From the NCBI RefSeq assembly GCF_963169125.1, contig NC_084794.1:91867018-91931017 (forward strand): a stretch of DNA of 64,000 nt. The letters are read 5' to 3'. The position numbers and the translations under genes are program-made. Each line of letters begins with the position of its first letter. The first letter of the stretch is position 1. The DNA is from Humulus lupulus (lineage: Eukaryota > Streptophyta > Magnoliopsida > Rosales > Cannabaceae). This document shows positions 55,165-64,000 of the stretch, in pieces. The notes under the pieces were generated by a model that saw only the letters and a list, made by a program, of their open reading frames with translations, searched no databases and was not told where the DNA came from.

Positions 55165-57189
55165 ATGGCGAAAACTGGAAGGAAAGCTGGACAGGCGGCT
55201 GCTGCTGCGCCATTAAATCCACCTCCTCCTCCCCCTGCAAGCGTGGCGGAGGATGAGTCACATCTGGACTTTGAAGAGGAAGAAATGGATGATGCAACGC
55301 TGAAGAGTACCCTGGGGGCGTTGCAGGAGGAGCTAGCTAGTCTGAAAGCCAGTCAAGAGACTGCTGCCGAAGTTGTGGCGCGGCAGCAGCAGGAGATTGA
55401 ACGGCAGCACGCGGAATTAAGCGAAAGGCAGGCGAAGATGGACCGCCACCAGAGCGAAGCCATGGCAGCCCTTCAGGCGGCCTTACAACTGGCAAGGAAT
55501 CAGGCCGCACCTGTTTCGCATCCTGACCAACCTGTCAATGGGCCACCCCAGAGGGGTCCTAATCCCAGCCCACCAATCCATCCTTCGAGTCCGCAAAGGC
55601 CCGAGCAGCCTCAGGTGCCCCATGACGATGTCCCACTGGACCCTGAGGCGCAGCCACCGCCGTAAAGGCAGAATAGGGCCGAGCGTCAGCCTCGTAGTCC
55701 TAGACGCCGTAGGGGCGATGAGCCAAACCTACCGAACAGAGGTTAGTATTCCCCCTTGTAACAGGAGGGACTCAGAGTTAGGCTCTGCAATCCGGGGTCC
55801 CCCACGGCATGATAATGCACGGGGACACCACGACCAGCGCAGGCCGCCCTCTAACGTTCGGAACGTTTCAGCCAGGGACGGAAATCGAGGGAACAGTCAA
55901 TCCCACCATAGCCAATCAAGGTTCAGAGATGGCCATGGATATAATGAGGCCGACTCAGGCAAGGGAAACGCTGGCTGAAGGAATGAAGAAAGAGGTAATG
56001 GCAGGAGCCAGGTACCTCAAGATGACCAACCTGATAGACGATATGCTGGGGGGAAGCCCAGGCAAAATAATGTCTTCAACCGGCTCGGGGGTAGCGAGCA
56101 GCGGAGAAGAGACGAAGATTTAAGAGATGTACTCAATGATCGTTGGGAGCGGCATGGCGAGAACGTCCCCCGAGCAACAGATGCCACATCGATTCCTGCC
56201 GCTGTACAGGCCCAAATAGATGCCCTCAACCAAGCAGTGCAGCAGCTGGTCGGGTGAAGGACATCTTATATCGACCACGATAGGAGGAAAGGCACTCCTT
56301 TCGTACAAAGGATAGCTAATGCCGAAACTACAAGCAAGTTCAAAATGCCTACACTTCCAAACTTTGACGGGTATGTAGACCCAGTATCTCATGTCAATAA
56401 GTTTGAAATACAAATGGACATTCAGAAAGTGTCCGAAGACGCTCGGTGCAGAATCTTCCCTGCAACACTTTCTGAAGCCGCGCAGGAATGGTTTTTTAAG
56501 TTCCCTCCCGCAAGCATAGTTTCCTAGGAAATGTTCGTAAGGGAGTTTTACGGACAGTTCTATGCAGGGCGTGTGCATCTGACCGAAGCAAACCAGCTGG
56601 TTGAAATTCGCCAGCAGGATGGAGAATCAGTGAAGGACTACATCCAACGCTTTATGCGAGCGGCAGCTGGAGCGAAAACAGTGGGGGACGAAGGCAAAAT
56701 GATGGCCATAACCGCAGGGGTTAAACGTCGTTCTCCCCTCTGGAAAAGTCTCCGAAAGGAAGGAGTGAGAACTACCCAAGAATTTTTAGACCGGGCTGAT
56801 CACTACATCAAGCTCGAAGAAGCCATTGCTAACGATGGAAAGCCCTCAAGCAAGGATAAGAAGGCTTCCGAACCCGCCAAAGCCGCCAATGGTTCCAAAC
56901 CTAATGGCAACGGCAAAAGCAACGGCAACGGCAATGGCAAGAATGGTGGGAAACAGCCGTACAACGAGCCTTCCACCTCCGACAATAAACGAGCCAAGAG
57001 TAATCGTTATGAACCTCAGTTCACTAACTACACTGCCCTCATTGAGTCTTGGGGAGAGGTTTATCAGGCCACAAGTTCTAGTGTGCCTTATAAAAAACCT
57101 GGCCCCATCCGAAAGGATATTTCGAAAAGAGACACTACCAAGTTCTGTCGTTACCATAACGACTACGGACATGACACTAATGAATGAAA
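55165..57189 (+). pseudogene. gag: Element E gag, degraded
   Basis: It starts at the ATG of MAKTGRKAGQ. The N-terminal part has an acidic patch and a coiled coil (about residues 50-120, LASLKASQETAAEVV, then RQQQEIERQ) and stops at 55663-55665. The frame shifts between about 55665 and 55740, and stops follow at 55976-55978 and 56258. The gag domain (56345 onward, LPNFDGYVDPVSHVNKFE; AQEWFFKFPPASIVS) meets a TAG at 56525-56527 at an expected Trp. The rest runs to CRYHNDYGHDTNE and a TGA (57185-57187). A low-complexity Asn/Gly/Lys stretch lies near 56900-56960. Confidence 0.9.
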
Positions 57190-57190
57190 C

Positions 57191-60100
57191 CAGTTAAAAG
57201 AAGAAATCGAGTTCCTTATTAGACAAGGACACTTGAGAAGATATGTACGGGCCTTGGGAAATTCCCAACGAGAAGCTCCAGGTAGCAACAAGCAGGCACC
57301 CACGCGCCAACGCTCGCCACCCTTACAGCCTGCCCCCGTGACTGGCACACTCTTAACCATCTGTGGAGGCCCGCACCTCGTGGGAAATAGTAGAAAGGCC
57401 AGGGAACAATATGCTCAGACTCTGCGCCACGACCAGGACATCGAGATGATGACTGTGGAGGACCCTGCACCAAAAAAGGCTCGGTCAGAGGAAGGTGAGA
57501 TAACCTTCTCTGATGGCGATGCCCAACACGTCCGGTTCCCACATTTCGATCCGCTGGTCGTGGACATCCAGATGGCTAACATGATGGTGAAGAGAGTATT
57601 GGTCGATACAGGAAGTTCAGTGAATATTCTGTATAAATCAACACTTGAACGCATGAAATTGTCCGTTAAGGACTTGGAGCCCTGCAACCAAACGATATAC
57701 GGCTTCTCTGGAGAAGGACTCGCCCCAGCCGGATTGATCAAACTGCCAGTAATGACGGGTACAGCGCCTGCAACAAGGACATTACTCGCCACTTTTGTAG
57801 TGGTCGATTTTCCCTCGGCGTACAATGTCGTTATTGGAAGGCCTATACTGGTTGATCTACGGGCCGTCATCTCTATATGGAACTTGGCCATGAAGTTCCC
57901 AACAGACGCGGGGGTAGGTTGCGTGTTGGGAAACCAGAGGGAAGCCAGGGAGTGCTACAACGCCTCAATCACAAAGGCGAAGAATGGAGCGTCGAAGAGC
58001 ACTACCTCAGATAGGTTGCAAATGGCAGTTGATACGCAAGCCCAATTCGGTGATGAAGTCACCAAATAGGGTGTTTCCCAAAGGGAGGATAGAGACTTAG
58101 ATCCTCGCTTTGGGGATTTTGAAGAAAACGTTGGACTCGTCGAGGACCTGGAGGAGGTCCAAATCGACAAAGACGACCCGACCAGAGTCGTAAAGGTTGG
58201 GAAAAACTTAGAGCCTACCACAAAGCACGTACTGGTGGAATTTTTGCGAAAGAACGAGGAGGTTTTCGCTTGGTCGCATAAAGACATGGCTGGGATAGAT
58301 CCTGCAGTTATCAGCCATATCCTGAATATAGACAAGGCCTTTCCATCCGTGCAACAAAAAAGAAGGCTGCTCGATAAAGATAGATCGAGAGCCTTAAAAG
58401 AAGAAGTTGAAAGACTAAAGGAGAATGGGTTCATCAGGGTGGCATTTTATCCATCATGGGTCTCGAATCTAGTGCTGGTTCCCAAGCATAATGGCAAGTG
58501 GCGGACCTGCGTGGATTTTACAGACCTCAATAAAGCCTGCCCAAAAGACTGCTTCCCACTCTCAAGGATCGACCAGCTGGTCGACGCAACTGCAGGGCAC
58601 AAGATCCTCTCGTTCATGGATGCATATTCGGGCTACAACCAGATTAGCACGCATCCCCCCGACGAGGATCACACCAGCTTTCGGACCGATACGGGCTTAT
58701 ACTGTTACAGAGTAATGCCCTTCGGACTGAAAAATGCAGGTGCGACTTACCAACAACTAGTCAACCACATGTTTAAGGAGCTGATCGGAGTAAACATGGA
58801 GGTATACGTGGATGACATGCTGGTAAAGTCTAAGAAGGCAGAAGGTCATGTGAGGGATTTACAAAAGTGCTTTGATGTGTTGAACAAATACCAAATGAAG
58901 TTAAATCCCCTCAAATGTTCCTTCGGAGTTGGATCAGGGAAGTTTTTGGGGTTTATTGTAAATTCAAGAGGAATCGAGGCCAACCCCGACAAGATAAAAG
59001 CCCTGATCGACATGAAGTCGCCAGAAAGGATCAAAGATGTACAAAGCTTAACTGGGAGGATTGCAGCCCTAAGTAGATTTATTTCGAAATCAACTGACAA
59101 GTGTGTCCCTTTTTTCAATCTACTTAGGGGAAATAAGAAGTTTGAATGGACAGAAGACTGCGAGCAAGCGTTCCAAGCCTTGAAAGCCCATCTGGCACAA
59201 CCTCCCATCTTATCAAAGTCAATCGAAGGAGAAACTTTGTTTATTTACCTGGCGATTACTGAACTTGCTACTAGCGCGGTACTAGTGCGAGAGGAAGAAG
59301 GTGTACAAAAAGCAGTCTACTATGTTAGCAAGAGACTGATCGGGGCAGAATTGAGATATCCACCAATCGAGAGGTTAGCATATTGCTTAATCCTGGCCTC
59401 TAGAAAGTTACGCCCCTACTTTCAAGCCCATCCTATTACAGTTCTAACTAGCCAGCCCCTTCGGCAAGTCCTCCAAGAACCAGAGGCGGCTGGCCGATTA
59501 TTAAAATGGGCAGTCGAATTAGGACAGTTCGATATAACTTATTCACCGCGAGCAACAGTCAAGGGACAAGTCTTGGCCGACCTTATTGCAGAGTTCACCG
59601 AACTCCTAGACAGCGAACAGTGCGAATAGCCTAAAGCGCCTGAGCCTCAAGACAAAGATCCTTCATGGAAGTTATTCACGAATGGGTCATCCAACGAATC
59701 CCGTGCTGGAGCCGGAATGATATTGATAACGCCGGAAGGGCATCGATTTCATTGTGCCATCAGATTCGACTTCACCGCGTCAACTAATGAAGCGGAATAC
59801 GAAGCACTCCTCGCTGGGTTGAGAATGGCGAAAGATATGAGCATAAAGACGCTTGATATCTACAGTGATTCACAGCTGGTGGTGAATCAAGTTCTAGGAG
59901 AATATCAAGCACGAGGCTTAAAAATGGTGACCTACTTAAACAAAACAAAAGACCTACTAGCCCAGTTCACTAAGTACACCCTCCAGCAAATACCGCGAGA
60001 TCATAATTCAAATGCAGATGCCTTAGCCAAACTCGCGAGCGCGAAGGATGCTGACACTTTGAACATTGTGCCAGTAGAAAGACTGAGTAAGCCAAGCATA

Positions 60101-61377
60101 CAAGCGGTCAAATCCAGTATGGAGATTCGAATGGAAGATACATGGATGACACCTTTTTTGGAGTATCTGACAAAAGGTGCGCTACCAGCGGATAAAAACA
60201 AAGCTAGAACCCTACAAAGGCGAGCTGCTAGGTACATACTAGTCGATGGCGTTATGTACCGAAGAGGATATTCCTTGCCACTACTTAGATGCGTTACACC
60301 AGAAAAAGCTAAGGAACTCATGAAAGAGGTGCATGAAGGCTTCTGTGGGGATCATGCTGGGGGGCAGAGTTTGGCAAAGAAGATTCTAAGGCAAGGCTAC
60401 TTCTGGCCAACTATGAACGAGGATTCGATGGAGTTTGTACGAAGATGCGATAAATGTCAAAGATTCTCCAAGATTCCACGAGCGGCTCCAAACGAATTAA
60501 AACAGATGCAAAGTTCGTGGCCTTTTGCAGTATGGGGGATAGATTTGATTGGATCCCTACCTACAGGGAAAGGCGAAGTAAAGTACGCAGTCGTAGCAGT
60601 CGATTACTTCACCAAATGGGTCGAAGCTGAACCGCTCGCTACCATCACGACCAAGAAAATCCTTGACTTTGTTATCAAGAACATTGTCTGTCGATATGGT
60701 TTGCCTAGAAAGATAGTTTCAGACAACGAGACCCAATTTGACAACGATTTATTCACCGATTTCTGCGAAAGACATGGAGTCATTAAAAGCTTTTCTTCAG
60801 TTGCACACCCCCAAGCGAATGGGCAGGTCGAAGCCGTGAATAAAACTCTTAAAGACACCCTGAAGAAGAGGCTTGAAGAAGCTAAGGGAGCGTGGCCAGA
60901 GCAACTGCCTGAAGTCCTCTGGTCGTATAGAACGTCTCACCGAACAGCGACAGGACATACCCCATTTTCCTTAGCCTATGGGTATGAGGCAAAGTTGCCT
61001 GTCGAATTGGATCCCCCCTCACATCGACGCTTAACATACGACCAGGACCAGAATAGCCAACTGATGATGGAATCCCTAGACTCGATTGACGAGATACGGG
61101 AAAAGGCCCAACTCCGAGTTGTTGCATACCAACAAAAATTCTCCCGGTACTTTAACTCCAAAGTTAAAGAAAGAAAATTCAACATCGGAGACTTGGTGCT
61201 ACGACGAGTTTTCTTAAATACCCGCGATCCTACTGCTGGAGTACTCGGACCTAACTTGGAAGGACCTTATCAGATTGAAGAAGTCCTTCATCCGGGCACC
61301 TACAAACTTGCACGCTTAAACAGAGATCTCGTTCCACGTTATTGGAATGGATAACACCTACGCAAGTATTATCAGTG
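57191..61377 (+). pseudogene. pol: Element E pol: PR, RT, RNase H, second RNase H, integrase
   Basis: One frame throughout has in-frame stops at 58067-58069, 59627-59629 and 61352-61354. The protease is VDTGSSVNILY near 57601, the canonical form. RT has YVDD at 58805-58816. The first RNase H has no canonical first Asp (IYLAITELATSA). The second begins LFTNGSSNESRAG with Asn at 59681-59683 where A and B have the catalytic Asp. Integrase has an HHCC finger (CDKCQRFSK), WGIDLIGSLP, SDNETQFDN (Glu for the usual Gly) and NGQVEAVNK, so its catalytic triad is present. The C-terminal domain ends LRKYYQ-stop. Confidence 0.93.
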
Positions 61378-62068
61378 AACAGTTCTTTTTAAAGGACTGG
61401 CTTGTATTAGTTTTTCTTTTTACAAGTTTAGCAAAGAGGGTTAGCCACGCTGTATGGCTAATCGCTCGTATATGTAAGATTCTATTTCAGAATCGCTCGT
61501 AAAGACATGTTTAGTCCATTTTTAATACGAGATTATAAGGGACTGTGCGCAGCCAGTCATTCTTGCCAACCTTTGTGAATTTATATTTACAAGTATTTGT
61601 TCATTACGTGTGTTGTTTTGCTGTATCACAAGTATTATTTTTTAACACGAACAGGAATGTTTGAACAGGTCATGGTCAAGGCAAGTGACCAAGGACCTAA
61701 AGCTCCTCGATCACTTGGGGGGCATATAAGGCACATCGATAGCAAAGCATACCATGAGGTATGTAAACACATGAACAAAATGAGTGAAAGCATGCTAAGG
61801 TACTTAGAGTATTTTTCAAAATTTATATTTTGTTAAATCATGCCAAAGTACTATGCTAAGTTCGGTCATATGGGCAAATGTTATAATAAATGAAAATGTT
61901 ATAGCATCATGCAATCTTTTACACCGCAAGCATCACTGCTTGGATGTAACTGTTCAAATAAAAGAAAAAGTTTACTGCCCGTGCAGCAAAGTTTAAAATA
62001 AAAATATTGTCTTTGCATCACGACCCGTGGGTCGTGTAATCAAAAGATAGAGAAAATAATAAAAAAGC
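61378..62068. other. Element E spacer between integrase and antisense ORF
   Basis: This is a non-coding spacer with short direct repeats of AATCGCTCGTA (61459 and 61491) and a run of AT-rich sequence. Unlike A and B it has no long tandem array. Confidence 0.5.
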
Positions 62069-64000
62069 TCAAGAGGCACTGGGAGCAGGAGGGTCTTTAT
62101 CAGCATTCTGATTGCTTGCGTCCTCAACGACCCCTTCTTCTTCAGCACCAGCCAAGCTTGGGGAAGCAGGGATCCTCGCTCTTGCCTCCTCTTCAGCCAG
62201 TTGAGTAGTGCAGCGAGCCAGCTCAGCAGTCCGGACATCCTCTGAAAGATAGCTGAAGTCGGCAGCCTGATTGTGTTTCCAGAAGTTGTAAAAACACCGA
62301 AGCGTTGTCTTCTTATACCTGTCCAGATTTTTGGAGTTGTCGAGCTTCAGCTGCTCCACCTTGCCCTCAAGAGTAGCGACGGCATCGTCCTTGGACTTAA
62401 GCACCTCTTCCAATCTCTTGACTTCGCGAAGATGGGTTCGGCTGGCATCTTGATAATCCTGCCTCTGCTTTATTATAGCTGCCTTTGTAGCTTCAGCCTC
62501 TGATAGTTTTGTCACCGCGGCATCCCTCTGCTGAGCCATCGCCTCCAACTCCTTTGCGTGCCTGGCCTCTGCAGCCGAAAGTTCCTCAGTTGCCTTCACC
62601 TGGTGCCTCTCGATAGCCTTTTCCCTAGCCTGTTCGATGCTGGCTTGGGTGCGGGTACGAGCAGTGGTGGCAGACAGCAATGCTTGAGGACAGAGGATAG
62701 AAGTTGGAACCTATGGCAAAGACTAAAAGACTGAAGCCAAAAAGATAAAGAAGTACTTACGCTGGCTATTTCGTTCAGGGTCCTGTTCAGAATCAGGTCG
62801 ACCGTCATACTCTCTACCTCAACCATTGCATCCTTGACACGGTCATTTTTTCCGATGTGCGCAATACGGTCTTTGGCTGCTCGTACGGCACGGCTCGAGA
62901 GTTTGGCCCCAAGAGTTTCTTCCCGCTTGTCTTGCTCCCTTCTGGGTGCGGCCAGAGGAGGGTTCATTGGAGCAGGGGGAGTCTCCTTCTCAACAGGGGT
63001 CGAAGGATGAGTAGAAGTTTTCCCAGTAGGCACGTCCCTAGGAGGGTCTTCTATTCGACTCTTTTTTGCAGGTCCCTGGCTCGTCTCGCCAGTATGTCTC
63101 TGTGACGACTTTCTCCGAAGCTAAGGAACTTCCTCTTCCTCCTCAGCCTGGTATAAGTCGAAGATGTTGGGAGTGGCCATATCTGGACATAAGTAAAAAC
63201 ATGCAAAGGGTAAAGATAAAAGCAGATGAAGACTCTTTATCAAAACAAAAAAGAAGGTCACAAAGTTAGTACCCGAGCTACAACTACTGGTCGCTATACT
63301 ATTGACTCTATTAGTCACACACTCACTATCTGGCATGAAGAAGTCTGGACCTAGATTTGGAGTATATGTAAAGTTGCCCTCCCCGTCAAACAAATAACAG
63401 GGAATTGGCAAACTATTTAAAAGCAAAATAATTTTACCGTTCTCATCAGAGGATTCCCCCAGATCCACAACTGGCTCTTTGGCCTTTTGTTTCCCCTTGC
63501 CTTGGGGAGCAGAAGGCCTTTCTGCGGAAGGATTGCCCGTGGGCTCCCTGATTGTAACCCCCGTTGGCCTCCTTCGAGGAGGAGACATGGGAGGTTGCTG
63601 CTCGGGAACCCCCTCGGCAGTGGCATCGTCTACCACGGACCCTCTTGTTTCATGGCGAGGAGCCAGGAGGCCAGACAGCCTCAAGTTTTCATCGGTAACC
63701 AGGGACTTGACGCTTTTTGCTGCGTCTGTCATCCTGGCCAATGTGTTGGACCTCAACACCATGTCTGGTGTTGGGGTCGGGCGTAACCATGGGCCTGAAA
63801 GAAAAAGCACAGTTTGAGAAAAATGAAAGGAGACTCTTTGATTAAAAATTATCGACCAGTCAAAGACAGCACTTACCTCCTCGAGCGAAGGCCAAGTTGT
63901 TGCTGGTTATGTCCGGTGTAAGGAAATACTCCTTACTGTACTGCCCCACGTTCGATATGTGCGTAGTGTCACTCAAGAATGTCCGGTTTGTCTCCTGGTG
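62069..64000 (-). CDS. Element E antisense ORF (aORF), multi-exon, 5' end off window
   Basis: It lies on the strand opposite to gag-pol. Likely exons are ..-63877, 63794-63438, 63182-62761 and about 62682-62069; the first three join in phase through GTAAGT/GTAAAA donors and CAG acceptors. The last junction's phase is unresolved. Exon 2 begins GPWLRPTPTPDMV and is Pro/Ser-rich. Exon 3 has an in-frame TAG at 63121-63123 at a likely Gln, then a stretch ending VDLILNRTLNEIAS. Exon 4 is a long Ala/Glu/Lys coiled coil. The layout parallels the aORFs of A and B; the shared N-terminal block would be off window. Confidence 0.68.

Larger units (their letters stand above)
54525..64000 (+). mobile_element. 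Element E: Tat-lineage Ty3 element, 3' end off window
   Basis: This plus-strand element has a 5' LTR (54525-55116), PBS, gag, pol with two RNase H domains, spacer, and a minus-strand multi-exon antisense ORF running off the right edge. The 3' LTR should lie beyond 64000. Gag and pol have several stops, and the second RNase H has lost an active-site Asp. Confidence 0.9.

Noticed and set aside
1..64000. tRNA or rRNA genes
   Set aside because: I saw no cloverleaf-like sequence with CCA-less tRNA ends; the tRNA-like matches are all primer sites of LTR elements.

Overview
The window is nuclear DNA of a flowering plant, most likely a eudicot. It is almost entirely LTR retrotransposons of typical plant lineages (Ty3 Tat, Athila and Tekay/Del-type chromovirus; Ty1/copia), with introns, AT-rich spacers and fragments of plant-specific genes (wall-associated kinase, auxin response factor). 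I cannot name the species. I found no intact host gene, no tRNA or rRNA gene and no CRISPR array. Calls come from reading translations and boundary sequences by eye; no database search was run. Layout, left to right: (A) 1-10347, a minus-strand Tat-lineage Ty3 element. Its 3' LTR lies off the left edge, it carries a spliced plus-strand antisense ORF at 2-2284, and its 5' LTR is 9551-10347. (B1) 10348-13805, AT-rich sequence with a large imperfect inverted repeat and the 5' part of a frameshifted wall-associated-kinase-like gene (minus strand). (C1) 13806-17908, a decayed minus-strand Ty1/copia element cut at a CACTA-like terminus at 17909. (D1) 17909-22960, continuing at 52307-54524: a block with sense-strand exon fragments of coatomer delta, an ARF6/8-like auxin response factor and a BAT1-like amino-acid permease, suggesting a gene-fragment-carrying transposon or a chimeric pseudogene region. 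(Nest) 22961-52306 is a three-level nest. Tat element 'B' (minus; TSD CTTTA) is split by a Tekay/Del-like chromovirus 'C' (plus; 30252-46097; TSD TTCAC), which is split by a short non-autonomous Athila-like element 'D' (minus; 33218-39464; TSD CTGGG). All three have both LTRs, and their LTR similarity fits the insertion order. (E) 54525-64000, a plus-strand Tat element with an intact 5' LTR, gag-pol, and a minus-strand spliced antisense ORF running off the right edge. How the parts relate: A, B and E share one plan: LTR, PBS, gag, PR-RT-RNaseH-second (archaeal-type) RNaseH-IN, spacer, then an oppositely oriented multi-exon ORF ending in a coiled coil. Each also has a stem-loop at the U5 end of its LTR. 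All autonomous-type elements are inactivated by in-frame stops, frameshifts or catalytic-residue losses. Many stops fit C-to-T or G-to-A change at Gln, Trp or Arg codons, as expected from decay of methylated cytosine. D has almost identical LTRs and encodes only a Gag-like protein, so it is the youngest insertion and must have been mobilised in trans.
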